NCBI GenBank assembly: GCA_029262455.1
Contig: JAJCZJ010000088.1
Location: 520,273-584,272 of the forward strand
Source: Deltaproteobacteria bacterium
GTDB lineage: Bacteria > Desulfobacterota > Binatia > HRBIN30 > CADEER01
Length of the DNA stretch: 64,000 bases
Direction of reading: 5' to 3'
Below the pieces are notes generated by a model. That model did not search any database. It was not told the origin of the DNA and saw only the letters and a program-made list of their open reading frames with translations. Positions 35,215-46,440 of this stretch are shown piece by piece; positions within the stretch are counted from its first letter, which is position 1, and every line of letters starts with the position of its first letter. A program made the position numbers and the translations under genes.

Positions 35215-35694
35215 ATGGATCCGACGGCAGTTACTACGCCCATGAGCGACAGGCCTTCGTGGGACGAGTATTTCATGACCATCACCCGTCAGGTTGCCGA
35301 GCGTTCGACTTGTACGCGGGCGAAAGTAGGTGCGGTGATTGTGCGCGACCGAAATATTCTGGCGACCGGGTATAACGGATCGCCAGCCGGTCTACCGCAC
35401 TGCACAGAGGTGGGGTGCCTGATCTACAAGTCCCAGACTCCCACTGGTGAGGCGGAAGAGAACTGCTTCCGCACCATCCATGCCGAGATCAATGCGATCA
35501 CGCAGGCGGCGAAGAACGGAGCGACGATCCTCGGTGCGGATATCTACATCACGCACACCCCGTGCATTCACTGCTTCAAGACGCTGCTCAACACCGGCAT
35601 GACGCGGATCTGTTACGACAAGGAGTACAAGCTGCATACGCTCGAGGAGTTCAAGGCCTACGCCCCGCAAGTCGAGCTAGTGCAGGTAAAGTAG
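35215..35694 (+). CDS. dCMP deaminase-family cytidine deaminase
   Basis: 159 residues. Zinc motifs TIHAEINAI (His, catalytic Glu) and [12 protein letters not shown] (Cys pair), preceded by [25 protein letters not shown], typical of the dCMP/ComEB-like deaminases producing dUMP for dTMP synthesis. ATG 35215 is listed; ATG 35242 ([11 protein letters not shown]) begins closer to the usual family start. Neither has a strong ribosome site. It lies 37 bases after the protease gene, possibly in the same transcript. Confidence 0.87.
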   Translation: MDPTAVTTPMSDRPSWDEYFMTITRQVAERSTCTRAKVGAVIVRDRNILATGYNGSPAGLPHCTEVGCLIYKSQTPTGEAEENCFRTIHAEINAITQAAKNGATILGADIYITHTPCIHCFKTLLNTGMTRICYDKEYKLHTLEEFKAYAPQVELVQVK

Positions 35695-35750
35695 CGCGGT
35701 AGCGGCGTCGCGAAGCGACCACCAGCCTCGCCAATGCCCAAGCCTAATCT

Positions 35751-35764
35751 ACGAGCGGAGCGAG
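35751..35764. repeat. Intergenic copy of an AGCGAAGCGAG-type repeat
   Basis: ACGAGCGGAGCGAG precedes the DUF3604 gene and resembles the two copies at 50257 and 50332 (CGAGCAAAGCGAG, CGAGCGAAGCGAG). Each is preceded by an AGCCT-containing phrase. A second small palindrome, GTCGC-GAA-GCGAC, lies at 35707-35719 in the same gap. Confidence 0.45.
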
Positions 35765-35771
35765 TTGATTG

Positions 35772-38102
35772 ATGATCCGAAAAATTCTCGTAGTTCTCCT
35801 TCTATTGGCTGTTGGATTCCCACTTCTGCTCTACGTCCTCGGCAGTGGGATGCTGGGCTCCCGGTGGGGCGCCGGTGAGGTCACGCGTCAGCAAGTTCCT
35901 GCCGCTGCAGTGGCTGCGCGTGCAAGCCGCCAGGTGCGGGCTGCGTCACGTGGTGGAGCGGGTGCCGGCGCCAAGCAGATTCTTTTTGGCGATCTTCATG
36001 TTCATTCGACGTTCTCTTTGGACGCGTTCATGATGGCTCTGCCAGCGACTGGCGGCGACGGTGCTCGTCCGGTTGCCGACGCCTGTGACTTCGCACGGTT
36101 CTGTTCCGATCTCGACTTCTGGTCGATCAACGATCACGCCTTGGGGCTGACGCCGCGCGCCTGGCAGCAGACCGTCGATACGATTCGTCAATGTAACGCG
36201 GTCGCGGGCGACGCGTCGAATCCCGACGTCGTGGCCTTCCTGGGTTGGGAATGGACCCAGTTTGGGACGACGCCGGACAATCATTACGGGCACAAAAACG
36301 TAATCCTGCGAGACCTCGGGGACGGCCAGATCCCGACGCGCCCGATTGCCGCTCGGCCGCCCGCCGATGCCTGGGATCGAAACCCTTCTGATGTTCCGAG
36401 TGTGTTCGAGTTCGGGTTGCTGCCGCTGATACATCCGAACTCGTCATCCCTCGACTTTATCCGTTACATGCGCGATCTGGTCGCTGTTGAGGACTGTCCA
36501 GACGGCGTAGCCGTGCGCGACTTGCCCTCGAATTGTCGTGAGTCGACAGACACACCGGCGGAGCTCTTCGCCAAGCTCGATGATTGGGGCGTTGAATCCA
36601 TCGTCATCCCGCACGGCACGACATGGGGCTTCTACACGCCGCACGGATCGGCGTGGGACAAGCAGCTCGAAGGGGCGATGCACGACCCCAAGCGGCAAAC
36701 TCTGATCGAGGTGTTTTCCGGGCACGGTAACTCAGAAGAGTTCCGTCCCTGGCAAGAGGTTGAAATTCTCCGCAACGGCAAGAAGCGTTGCCCCGAGCCG
36801 ACGGATGCGTACTTGCCGTCTTGTTGGCGTGCCGGTGAGATCATTCGCCACCGCTGTCTCGCCGCCGGCGGCAGTGACAAGAGTTGTGAAGTGGTCGCCA
36901 AGAAAGCCCGCGACGATTATGTCGAGGCCGACGTCTTTGGACACTTGACTGTGCCGGGTGTCGAGGCGACCGACTGGCTCGACAGTGGCCAGTGCCGCGA
37001 TTGCTTCCAGCCGGCGTTCAACTTCCGGCCCAAGAGCTCGGCCCAGTACATCATGGGGTTGCGCCGCTTCGACACCGACAAGACTCCACGTCGCTTCAAC
37101 TTCGGCTTCATCGCGTCGAGCGACAATCACACCGCCCGCCCTGGTACGGGATACAAGGAGTACGCCCGTACCCAGATGACCGAGGCGCGCTTGTCGAGGG
37201 CCGGCAGCAAGATGTTTGGCAAGATCGAGAAGGCGGCGCCGGAGCCGCGGTCGCAGACTCTCGATCCGAAGAAGCTCGCAAACAAGTTCTTTGACGTGAG
37301 GGAATCGGAGCGCGGATCGTCGTTCTTTCTGACAGGTGGTTTGGCTGCGGTTCACTCGGAAGGACGCAGTCGCGAACAGATCTGGCAAGCGATGCAACGG
37401 CGTGAGGTCTATGGCACCAGCGGGCCGCGCATCCTGTTGTGGTTCGATCTCTTACCAGCCAACGAAGGCGAGACCGAGGTGTCGATGGGCGGAAGCGCGC
37501 CGCGCTCAGTGCCGCCGCGCTTTCGCGTCCGTGCTGTGGGGTCGTTCGAACAGAAGCCCGGCTGCCCGCCCCATTCTCCGTCATCATTGGGAGCGGAGCG
37601 CGTCGATCACCTGTGTGGTGGTGAATGCTACAATCCCGGCGATCTGCGTCGCAAGATTGCGCGTATTGAAGTGATTCGTATTGCGCCCCAGAAGGACCCG
37701 CGGGAGAAGATCGCCAACTTGATCGACGACGCTTGGAAGGTACTCCAATGCGCCCCCGACGAGGCGGGCTGTACCGTCGAGTTCGAAGATCCCGATTTAC
37801 TCGAATACCAGCGCGACATCCTCTACTACGTCCGCGCGATCGAAGAGCCGAGTCTTGCGGTCAACGCTGATCGCCTGCGCTGCAAAGCAAAGGGTGAGGA
37901 CCCCTGCGCAGAAACCGATGGGTGTAGCGGCGATGACCCGAGCGACGACTGTTTGGCCGAAACCGAGGAGCGTGCCTGGAGCTCGCCGATCTACATTGAA
38001 TGGGTTCCTCCCCCCAACCCGGTCGCTGACGTTCCGGTCGTTGACGAACCGGTCGTTGACGAACCGGCCGCGGGCGACGAGGTAGGAGTCGAAGCGCCGT
38101 AG
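35772..38102 (+). CDS. Secreted DUF3604 protein
   Basis: About 776 residues. An N-terminal hydrophobic helix (MIRKILVVLLLLAVGFPLLLY) acts as signal or anchor. The DUF3604 domain starts with a PHP-like metal motif, FGDLHVHSTFSLDAF, then FWSINDHALGLTP, FLGWEWTQFG, IHPNSSS, a His-Gly segment (IVIPHGTTWGFYTP) and FIASSDNHTARPGTG. These suggest a metal hydrolase, reaction unknown. Many Cys pairs suit an exported, disulfide-bonded protein. The tail carries acidic VVDEP repeats. ATG 35772 is preferred to TTG 35769. Confidence 0.85.
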   Translation: MIRKILVVLLLLAVGFPLLLYVLGSGMLGSRWGAGEVTRQQVPAAAVAARASRQVRAASRGGAGAGAKQILFGDLHVHSTFSLDAFMMALPATGGDGARPVADACDFARFCSDLDFWSINDHALGLTPRAWQQTVDTIRQCNAVAGDASNPDVVAFLGWEWTQFGTTPDNHYGHKNVILRDLGDGQIPTRPIAARPPADAWDRNPSDVPSVFEFGLLPLIHPNSSSLDFIRYMRDLVAVEDCPDGVAVRDLPSNCRESTDTPAELFAKLDDWGVESIVIPHGTTWGFYTPHGSAWDKQLEGAMHDPKRQTLIEVFSGHGNSEEFRPWQEVEILRNGKKRCPEPTDAYLPSCWRAGEIIRHRCLAAGGSDKSCEVVAKKARDDYVEADVFGHLTVPGVEATDWLDSGQCRDCFQPAFNFRPKSSAQYIMGLRRFDTDKTPRRFNFGFIASSDNHTARPGTGYKEYARTQMTEARLSRAGSKMFGKIEKAAPEPRSQTLDPKKLANKFFDVRESERGSSFFLTGGLAAVHSEGRSREQIWQAMQRREVYGTSGPRILLWFDLLPANEGETEVSMGGSAPRSVPPRFRVRAVGSFEQKPGCPPHSPSSLGAERVDHLCGGECYNPGDLRRKIARIEVIRIAPQKDPREKIANLIDDAWKVLQCAPDEAGCTVEFEDPDLLEYQRDILYYVRAIEEPSLAVNADRLRCKAKGEDPCAETDGCSGDDPSDDCLAETEERAWSSPIYIEWVPPPNPVADVPVVDEPVVDEPAAGDEVGVEAP

Positions 38103-38125
38103 TCAGGTTGCGCGCGGCCGGACAG

Positions 38126-39241
38126 CTAGTCTTCGGTCGTGCGGATGCTGGAACTAACCCGGCTGATCGCGTTGCGTGCCATCTCGCGGCCTACCGAGGG
38201 GAGTGCTTTTGGGTTGAAGAGGATATTGGTGGCCAGGTTGCACTCGTGCGTGCATTTGCACTTCGTATCCCAGATCTCGGAGCGTAGCCGATCGGCGGTG
38301 GTCGAGTTCCAAATTTTCTGGAAATCCAAATCGTTTTCCCGAAGGTCACCGAGATCTTCTCCGAGAATCTCACACGGCCGGATTCGCCCACGCTCGGAGA
38401 TCACGACCGAGAGTCGTGCGGCGTAGCAAGGGAGCTCGAAATCGCCGCCGCGACCGATACGGTCCACGATGCCGTGCATCACGACGTCTTTGGCTTGGAC
38501 AATGGCGCCGACCAAGCCGCGAAATCCCCGCACCTTGCCAGCGCGCACGGCCTGCTCGAGGTAGCGAGTCGCGTCGGCGTAGACGTTGGCTTCGAGGATG
38601 GCTGTTGCAGGGTCTTCCGGTTCGCCGCGGGTTCTCCCGATCGCGATCGAGTCGAAGTCGTGTTGGTCGATCAAGAAGTCTACTGATTGGCGCCAAACGT
38701 GCTGGTTGTCCGCGCTCAGTGGAAAAATCGCTCCGACGCCCAAATTGGCGAAGCGCTGCCGAAGTGGTGTCAGAGCTTGGTAGGTTTTACCCCATCGCCC
38801 GAATGCTCCCTCGCAGCGAGCGATATCGTCATGCACCGCTTCTGGGCCGAGCAGGGAGAGGTCGAGATTGAAGTAGATGTTCGGGTGGCGGGTACAGATC
38901 GTTTCAACCAACTCGAGAGTAGCGTCGGTGTACCAACCGTTCGAAGGGATGGTGACGTGCTCGACCTCATTTTGCTCGACAAACAGCGAAACGACGTCTG
39001 CCAAGTCTTTGCGGATGACGGGCTCGCCGCCTCCGATGAGCAACCAGGGGAACGGCGCCATGGACTGCGATACTTTGCGTAGCTCGTCTAGACTGAGTTC
39101 TTGTCGGACATCGGCGGACGCGATGGGCTCCCAGTAGAAGCACATGCGGCAGCGCAGGTTGCAGCGCGCTGTGACGAAGAGAATCACCTGAACCGGTTGG
39201 TCCTTGCGCGCCATTCGTGCGGCCAATCTAGCGAGATTCAT
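38126..39241 (-). CDS. Radical SAM protein with SPASM-like C-terminus
   Basis: 371 residues. CNLRCRMCFYW supplies the three Cys of the radical SAM 4Fe-4S cluster; LLIGGGEPVIRKDLADV follows. Later Cys (LPCYAARLS, IRPCEILGEDLG, and CKCTHECN) suggest a SPASM auxiliary cluster. Reaction unknown; SPASM enzymes modify peptides or small metabolites. GGAGAGG lies just before ATG 39241, and the start overlaps the end of the glycosyltransferase gene by 14 bases, so the two are coupled. No short peptide precursor gene was seen nearby. Confidence 0.85.
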   Translation of the reverse strand: MNLARLAARMARKDQPVQVILFVTARCNLRCRMCFYWEPIASADVRQELSLDELRKVSQSMAPFPWLLIGGGEPVIRKDLADVVSLFVEQNEVEHVTIPSNGWYTDATLELVETICTRHPNIYFNLDLSLLGPEAVHDDIARCEGAFGRWGKTYQALTPLRQRFANLGVGAIFPLSADNQHVWRQSVDFLIDQHDFDSIAIGRTRGEPEDPATAILEANVYADATRYLEQAVRAGKVRGFRGLVGAIVQAKDVVMHGIVDRIGRGGDFELPCYAARLSVVISERGRIRPCEILGEDLGDLRENDLDFQKIWNSTTADRLRSEIWDTKCKCTHECNLATNILFNPKALPSVGREMARNAISRVSSSIRTTED

Positions 39242-40292
39242 TGACCTCTCCGACGGCGTGGCTGCGAGATCGCAGGCCGTCGATCGAGGCGATGATCACC
39301 GCCGTGCCTCCGCTCAATAGTTGAATCCAGTGTAGTGCGGCCGCTGCGGCGGCAAAGGCGGCGCCCTCGTGGGCGGCGACGAAGGTGTAGTACGACCAGT
39401 TGATCGAGACATGTGCCGCGATCGCGATTGTCAGGAAGCCGGCTGCTGCCGTCGTCGGCAAAAACAGCAGCACTACGAGTCCGGCCAAAATCATCCACGA
39501 CGTTGCGAGAGCGGCGAACGCGGAGGCGCCATGATGATTGCGCTGCCCGGACCTCAGCTTTGCTGCCGATTTGATTCCGCGTGCCCATACCTGCCTGGCG
39601 AGCCAGTACGATTTCTTCCAATCCTCGGACAGGAGCTGTGTCAGGGTGAGTTCTTTGAGATGCTCGATCGCGATGGCGTGATCGAAGATGAGACGCTCTC
39701 CGGAGGCGGCCATGGTGATGGCGAGCTCGGTGTCTTCCCCAGCGGGCCACCGCGGATCGAATCCGCCGTAGGAGTTGAGCACGTCTCGCTTGATCGCCGC
39801 CATACATGTGTTGAGGGTACTCACCCAGTCGGACAAATGCACCAGCATGTGTGCCGAATAAAGGTTTTTGTGCCGTGCGAACCAGGTCACTGCCGGGCAC
39901 TCGTCGGAGTATACGGCGGATATCACGGCCGGTGATTGTGGCTGTGCGAAGTGTTCCCGCAAGCGAGTAAACGTATCGGGCGGCACCAAGACATCGGCAT
40001 CGACAAAGACGACGATCTCGCTGGTGGTCGCGGCAGAACCCGTGTTGCGAGCTGCACCGGCACCGCGATTGGTCGCCTTGCGGATGACCTCGGCGCCGAG
40101 TTGCTCCGCGATCTCGGCAGTTGCATCGGTGGAAGCGTCATCGACGACGACGAGCTGGTCGGGTCTGCCGTGGCAAGAACGCAAGCGTTCCACGCAGGCC
40201 CCGATTGTCGAAGCCGCGTTGTAGGCCGGGATTACCACCGAAAAGGTAGTTGTGGAGGCAGGGCCGGGCGAGCCGGGTTGCGGGCTGGACAT
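39228..40292 (-). CDS. Family 2 glycosyltransferase with C-terminal membrane helices
   Basis: 354 residues. GT2 head: [47 protein letters not shown], and the metal-binding DxD in [14 protein letters not shown]. Two to three hydrophobic helices from about residue 255 anchor it in the inner membrane, as in glycosyltransferases acting on lipid carriers. It is followed by the coupled radical SAM gene and is divergent from ilvD. Donor and acceptor unknown. Confidence 0.88.
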   Translation of the reverse strand: MSSPQPGSPGPASTTTFSVVIPAYNAASTIGACVERLRSCHGRPDQLVVVDDASTDATAEIAEQLGAEVIRKATNRGAGAARNTGSAATTSEIVVFVDADVLVPPDTFTRLREHFAQPQSPAVISAVYSDECPAVTWFARHKNLYSAHMLVHLSDWVSTLNTCMAAIKRDVLNSYGGFDPRWPAGEDTELAITMAASGERLIFDHAIAIEHLKELTLTQLLSEDWKKSYWLARQVWARGIKSAAKLRSGQRNHHGASAFAALATSWMILAGLVVLLFLPTTAAAGFLTIAIAAHVSINWSYYTFVAAHEGAAFAAAAAALHWIQLLSGGTAVIIASIDGLRSRSHAVGEVNESR

Positions 40293-40418
40293 CGGACATT
40301 TACTCGTACCCGCTCCCGTTCCCAGCCGTCAAGCAGCCAATTGTTGCCGAGGGCCTTGACGATTCCACGTTCTGCGATCCCCATTGCCATCCCGATGGTG
40401 CAGGTGCAGGATATGAGC

Positions 40419-42329
40419 ATGCCCAAATATCGATCCCACACGACTACACACGGCCGAAATATGGCCGGCGCCCGCGCCCTGTGGCGTGCCACGGGGATGA
40501 CCGATGACGACTTTGACAAGCCGATCATCGCGGTCTCGAACTCATTCACTCAGTTCGTTCCTGGCCATGTTCACCTGAAGGACCTCGGCCAGCTGGTGGT
40601 CAAGGAGATCGAGGAGTCGGGCGGAGTCGCCAAGGAGTTCAACACGATCGCCGTCGACGACGGCATCGCCATGGGACACGGCGGCATGCTTTATAGCCTA
40701 CCGTCGCGCGAGCTGATCGCCGACTCCGTCGAGTATATGGTCAATGCCCACTGCGCCGACGCGCTGGTGTGCATCTCGAACTGCGACAAGATTACGCCCG
40801 GGATGTTGATGGCGGCAATGCGTCTGAACATTCCCGCGGTGTTCGTGTCCGGCGGGCCGATGGAGGCCGGTAAGGTTGTTTGGAAGGGTGAAGCGCGCAA
40901 TGTCGACCTGATCGACGCGATGGTCGTCGCCGCCGATCCAAGTGTCAGTGACGAAGAGACGGCGGAGATGGAGCGCTCGGCCTGCCCGACTTGCGGGTCG
41001 TGCTCGGGGATGTTCACCGCCAACTCGATGAATTGTCTGACCGAGGCCCTCGGGCTGTCCTTACCCGGCAACGGTAGTTTACTGGCGACGCACGGCGATC
41101 GCCGTGCTCTGTTCTTGCGGGCGGCGCGGCTGATCGTCGACATCACGCGGCGTTACTATGAGCAAGACGATACTTCGGTGTTGCCGCGATCGGTTGCGAA
41201 CTTTGACGCGTTCGAGAACGCAATGAGCTTGGACATCGCGATGGGCGGATCGACGAACACGGTTTTGCACCTGCTCGCCGCGGCTCAAGAGGGCGGCATC
41301 GACTTTACGATGGCCGATATCGACCGCTTGTCGCGATCGGTTCCGAACTTGAGCAAAGTTGCGCCGAGCACGCAGCTCTATCACATGGAGGATGTGCACC
41401 GCGCCGGCGGGGTCGTTGGGATCCTCGCCGAGCTCGACCGCGGCGGTCTGATTCATCGCGAGTCGCCGACGGTTCACTCGCCGACGATGGGTACGGCGAT
41501 CGAGCGTTGGGGCGTGTGCAATACCGACGACGAAGGCGTGAAAACCTTCTACCGCGCGGCGCCCGGTGGCGTGCGGACGACAGTAGCGTTCTCGCAAGAG
41601 CGCCGTTACCCGGACCTCGACGTCGACAGGGCGGGAGGCTGCATCCGCGACATGGAGCACGCCTACTCGAAAGATGGTGGGTTGGCGGTTCTGTTCGGCA
41701 ACCTGGCAGAGCAGGGATGTATTGTTAAGACGGCCGGTGTCGACGAAGAAAATCTCACGTTTTCAGGACCGGCACGCGTTTTCGAAAGCCAGGATGCAGC
41801 GGTGCAGGCGATTCTCCTCGACCAGATCAAGGCCGGTGACGTCGTCATCATCCGCTACGAAGGTCCGCGCGGAGGCCCCGGCATGCAGGAGATGCTCTAT
41901 CCGACGAGCTACCTGAAATCGAAAGGGCTGGGAAAGGTCTGCGCGCTGATCACCGACGGCCGTTTTTCCGGCGGCACGTCGGGCTTGTCGATTGGTCACG
42001 TTTCGCCCGAGGCGGCAGAAGGCGGAACTATCGGCCTAGTCGAAGAGGGCGATCCCATCCGCATCGACATTCCCAACCGCGACATTAGACTCGAAGTGAC
42101 CGAGGATGTGCTGGTGCAACGCCGCGCCACGATGGAAACCAAAGGCCGCCAAGCCTGGACGCCGGTTGGTCGTGACCGGGTCGTATCGCAGGCGCTGCAA
42201 GCGTACGCCGCGTTGACCACCAGCGCCGCGCGCGGCGCCGTCCGCGACGTCACACAATTGGATAAGCGAGCCGACGACCGCGCCGCGAAGACGCGGTCGA
42301 CAAGCCCCGCGGCAAACCTGCGAAACTGA
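40419..42329 (+). CDS. ilvD: Dihydroxy-acid dehydratase
   Basis: Fe-S dehydratase of valine/isoleucine biosynthesis. [20 protein letters not shown] is nearly the standard IlvD N-terminus; [42 protein letters not shown] and [12 protein letters not shown] follow. About 636 residues. The reading frame is open far upstream through the divergent glycosyltransferase gene, but that part is an antisense shadow. ATG 40419 is chosen for its family N-terminus and AGG eight bases before it; ATG 40413 is an alternative. Convergent with the aminotransferase gene. Confidence 0.95.
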   Translation: MPKYRSHTTTHGRNMAGARALWRATGMTDDDFDKPIIAVSNSFTQFVPGHVHLKDLGQLVVKEIEESGGVAKEFNTIAVDDGIAMGHGGMLYSLPSRELIADSVEYMVNAHCADALVCISNCDKITPGMLMAAMRLNIPAVFVSGGPMEAGKVVWKGEARNVDLIDAMVVAADPSVSDEETAEMERSACPTCGSCSGMFTANSMNCLTEALGLSLPGNGSLLATHGDRRALFLRAARLIVDITRRYYEQDDTSVLPRSVANFDAFENAMSLDIAMGGSTNTVLHLLAAAQEGGIDFTMADIDRLSRSVPNLSKVAPSTQLYHMEDVHRAGGVVGILAELDRGGLIHRESPTVHSPTMGTAIERWGVCNTDDEGVKTFYRAAPGGVRTTVAFSQERRYPDLDVDRAGGCIRDMEHAYSKDGGLAVLFGNLAEQGCIVKTAGVDEENLTFSGPARVFESQDAAVQAILLDQIKAGDVVIIRYEGPRGGPGMQEMLYPTSYLKSKGLGKVCALITDGRFSGGTSGLSIGHVSPEAAEGGTIGLVEEGDPIRIDIPNRDIRLEVTEDVLVQRRATMETKGRQAWTPVGRDRVVSQALQAYAALTTSAARGAVRDVTQLDKRADDRAAKTRSTSPAANLRN

Positions 42330-42336
42330 TCGCCCC

Positions 42337-43674
<1,338 letters not shown>

Positions 43675-43684
43675 GCGTCCCCGA

Positions 43685-44158
43685 TCACTTCTTCTTCAGA
43701 GCGACGTCCATCGCAGCGAGAAGCTCACCCGGGGCCTGCGGGTTCAAGAAGTACAAATACTTCTCGCGCGGCGCATGGATCGACTCTTGGAACTCACCCT
43801 TCGAGGAAAGGAACAGCGTGCGCGGAATGTACTGACCGTCGGGCCCATACTTGCCGCTGAGTTCCTTGTTTTGGTCCTTGTCGAGCCGAATCATTACGAA
43901 GTCCTTCGACTTGGCGATCACCTCTTCCTTGTGAAAGACGCCACTGTACTTCGTGCAGTGCGGACACCATTCCGTATAGAAGATTAAGCAAACCGGTTTG
44001 CCCGATTTCTTTGCTTCGGCGAGGCCGTCTTCGTAACTCTTCCAAGCAATACCGGAATCATTCCAGTCGCCGCCGGCGAATGCAGCTGGGCCGCTGAATA
44101 CAAGTGCCATCACGACCAACAGTGCCGGAAGAATGCTTCGATGTGATTTCGTTTTTCG
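43685..44158 (-). CDS. Periplasmic thioredoxin-fold protein
   Basis: About 157 residues. Signal peptide from MRKTKSHRSILPALLVVMAL to the FAG site near residue 30. Redox motif EWCPHCTKY with Cys66 and Cys69, and the cis-Pro region YIPRTLFLSSKG. The CPHC pair matches DsbA-like chemistry in a short thioredoxin frame (thioredoxin_7-like). AGGAGG lies 10 bases before ATG 44158; a start 60 bases further up would spoil the signal peptide. The Cys are ordinary TGC/TGT codons, so it is not a selenoprotein. Confidence 0.85.
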   Translation of the reverse strand, partial: RKTKSHRSILPALLVVMALVFSGPAAFAGGDWNDSGIAWKSYEDGLAEAKKSGKPVCLIFYTEWCPHCTKYSGVFHKEEVIAKSKDFVMIRLDKDQNKELSGKYGPDGQYIPRTLFLSSKGEFQESIHAPREKYLYFLNPQAPGELLAAMDVALKKK

Positions 44159-44728
44159 CATTTGGGATGTGCCTCCTAGGATCTTTCCAGGCGTACCGAC
44201 CGCGGCGTGCAGACGCAAGCTCGACGTTATTCTATCCGCAGATGACGCCGATGGAAGCGATGGCCGGAACCAAACCGCTGATGAACGCTGAGGCCAAACA
44301 CCATCCGACCAACCGCCTCACCAATGACGAATCACCAAGTCCACGAATGAACACGGATCTTTGTTGCTTTGAAACTCTTCGCGCGCCGCGCAGAAACGAG
44401 AGGTTTGATAACGGATCCGAAAAAATTGGGGGGCGAGGCTCCGTCAGAGCCGCGTAGCAGATCTGGTTTTCTCGGATCATTTCTGCACTGTTTTGGGATT
44501 GCTCCCGTACGCACTATGCGATCCGCGCGCTAGCGGACAAGGATGGTGCCCGCCACTTCTATCGATCCCTGGAGGTGTTGGGTGTAGCGGCGTCTGCACA
44601 CGCACCGGTGACATAAGCATCTGGCGCAGATTGGGAAAAGGCGCGGGCCGTCATGGGCCATCCGCGCGCTAGCGGTCCGGGCAAACTCGGCCAAGTGCCC
44701 TGGGCTCCGGTCGAGAGAGGCGCCTTGG
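44159..44728. other. 570-base gene-free interval with repeat remnants
   Basis: No open frame here resembles a protein. It contains CCACGAATGAACACGGAT (44341-44358), a phrase typical of dispersed noncoding repeats in several environmental bacteria, and two copies of ATCCGCGCGCTAGCGG (44521-44536, 44660-44675). The region also holds the promoter of the thioredoxin-fold gene. It may be a decayed repeat element or a lost gene. Confidence 0.6.
44521..44675. repeat. Pair of 16-base direct repeats containing a small palindrome
   Basis: ATCCGCGCGCTAGCGG occurs at 44521-44536 and 44660-44675. Each copy contains CCGC...GCGG, able to form a 4-base stem. They bound a 123-base segment with no gene. No transposase or terminal inverted repeats were seen. 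Confidence 0.7.
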
Positions 44729-46360
44729 CTATCGGGACTTCTCTGTCGGAAGCGAAACGGTGAAGATTGCGCCGCCGTGCGGGGCGTTCTCTACTCCGAT
44801 GTGTCCGCCGTGCAATTCTACGAGAGACCGCGCGATGAACAGGCCAAGCCCGGTTCCTGCAACTTCCTGTTCGGAGCCGGTTTGCCCGTACCGCTGAAAG
44901 ATTTTCTCGACGTCCTTTGCCGCTACACCCGGGCCCGAGTCGGTGATCGATGTCTGTATCGCGTCGATCTCGGCGCGTGCGCGCATCGTGATCGAACCTC
45001 CATCCGGCGTGAACTTGAGTGCGTTGCGAATCAGATTCGTAAAGATGCGTTCGATCGCCACGAGGTCTGCGATCAATTCGGGTAGATCGGGTGGAATCTC
45101 CGCGACGAGCTGAATGCAGCGCTGCGAAGCGGCGGCCTCGAACTGAGAATGAATTGTCCCGAGAATCCGGCCGAGACATGTTGGGCCCACGTTCAGGGTC
45201 AGCATTCCGGCTTCGATTTTTGTTGAATCCAGGTAACTGGTCACGAGGGATTCCAGGGCGGTAACGTTTCTGGCTGCTCCTTGGAGGAAGTCTCGCGCCG
45301 ATTCTGAGAGGTCTTCGTCTTCCAGCGCGAGGTCGACGTACCCGGCGATCGCCATCGTAGGGTTGCGAATGTCGTGAGCCAGCATCGCGACGAACTCCTG
45401 GCGCTGCCGGTCCAAGTGCTTGCGTTCGCCGATGTCTCGCAAGATCCCTTCGATCGCCACCGGCCGATCCTCCGAATCCGGTACCACTTGCGTCGTAAGA
45501 GACATCTGGGCTGGCGTGCCGTCCTTGTGACGTACGCTTATTTCGAAATCGTTCAACGATCCTTGTTGACGCAATTCCGATAGGATGCGGTCTCCTTCGG
45601 CGCGATCGCAAAGCGCGGAGGCAGCGCTGCCGACGAGATCGTTCGCGGAGTACCCGTACCGCGCAACGCTCGGGCTGACGAGATCGATCGTTCCGTCCAG
45701 ATCGGCCCGGTAGGCGATGTCCTGCATCTGATCGAATAGACGTTTGAACTTCTCCTCGCTCGCTTGCGACGCGACTTGGAGTTCAACGTTCTCGCGCAGT
45801 GTCGCCTGCAGCTCGATCTGTAGGGCGACCTGACGACTGAGGGTTTTCAGTGCTCGCAGCTGCGCCGGATCGAGCCGGCGTGGCTGGTAGTCAATTACGC
45901 AGAGAGTCCCGAGTCGGAATCCGTCCCGCGTGACCAGGGGCGCCCCGGCATAGAAGCGGAAGAACGGTTCACCGGTGACCAATGGATTGGTTGCGAATCG
46001 ACGATCGAGCCGCGCATCGGGAATGACGCACGTCTGATCGTCGAGGATTGCGTATGCGCAGAAGGCGACGTCGCGCGAGGTCTCGTCGACTTCCAGGCCC
46101 ACCTTGGACTTGAACCACTGGCGATTCCGATCGACCAAACTGATCAGGGCGACCGGCGTCTGACAGATGTGCCCGGCAAGGGCGGCAACCTCATCATACG
46201 AATCTTCGGAGGCCGTATCGAGCACATCGCACCTTAGCAGCGCCGCGAGGCGAGAATTTTCATCGAGCGGAAGCGGTGCCGGAACGGCTCCCGCTGCTGA
46301 CAACGGAGTCGTTGCCGAAGTGCTTTGCGCTGGCAGAATCTCGTCGTTCGCCGTGGGCAT
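44729..46360 (-). CDS. GAF-PAS sensor histidine kinase
   Basis: About 543 residues, no transmembrane helix, so cytosolic. A GAF domain spans about 50-190 (LAGHICQTPVALISLVDRNRQWFKS, GFRLGTLCVIDYQPRRL), then a PAS domain (FKRLFDQMQDIAYRADLDG), HisKA with the phospho-His near residue 329 in MLAHDIRNPTMAI, and an HATPase domain (NLIRNALKFTPDGG, TDSGPGVA, GTGLGLFIARSLVELHGG). No response regulator gene adjoins it. ATG 46360 is preferred over TTG 46378. Divergent from a membrane glycosyltransferase, with a palindrome between them. Confidence 0.9.
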   Translation of the reverse strand: MPTANDEILPAQSTSATTPLSAAGAVPAPLPLDENSRLAALLRCDVLDTASEDSYDEVAALAGHICQTPVALISLVDRNRQWFKSKVGLEVDETSRDVAFCAYAILDDQTCVIPDARLDRRFATNPLVTGEPFFRFYAGAPLVTRDGFRLGTLCVIDYQPRRLDPAQLRALKTLSRQVALQIELQATLRENVELQVASQASEEKFKRLFDQMQDIAYRADLDGTIDLVSPSVARYGYSANDLVGSAASALCDRAEGDRILSELRQQGSLNDFEISVRHKDGTPAQMSLTTQVVPDSEDRPVAIEGILRDIGERKHLDRQRQEFVAMLAHDIRNPTMAIAGYVDLALEDEDLSESARDFLQGAARNVTALESLVTSYLDSTKIEAGMLTLNVGPTCLGRILGTIHSQFEAAASQRCIQLVAEIPPDLPELIADLVAIERIFTNLIRNALKFTPDGGSITMRARAEIDAIQTSITDSGPGVAAKDVEKIFQRYGQTGSEQEVAGTGLGLFIARSLVELHGGHIGVENAPHGGAIFTVSLPTEKSR

Positions 46361-46403
46361 GACAAGTATTTGATGCAAGTGTGGGTCCGTCGGATAATTG
46401 ATT

Positions 46404-46420
46404 GAAAACGTAGCGTTTTC
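46404..46420. promoter_or_regulatory. Perfect palindrome between histidine kinase and GT-C genes
   Basis: GAAAACG-TAG-CGTTTTC is a perfect 7-base inverted repeat with a 3-base centre, between divergent starts at 46360 and 46441. No T-run follows. It is a plausible operator, but the binding protein is unknown. Confidence 0.45.
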
Positions 46421-46440
46421 ATGAGAGCAGGCTGTGCGAG

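Noticed and set aside
39936-40418. Long N-terminal extension of ilvD
   Set aside because: It is antisense to the glycosyltransferase gene and unlike IlvD; MPKYRS at 40419 is the family start.
44521-44675. Miniature transposable element bounded by repeats
   Set aside because: The repeats are direct, not inverted, and no target duplication is visible; kept only as a repeat pair.
44559-45611. 350-codon minus-strand frame
   Set aside because: Arg-rich composition and overlap with the histidine kinase coding region in another frame; a shadow.
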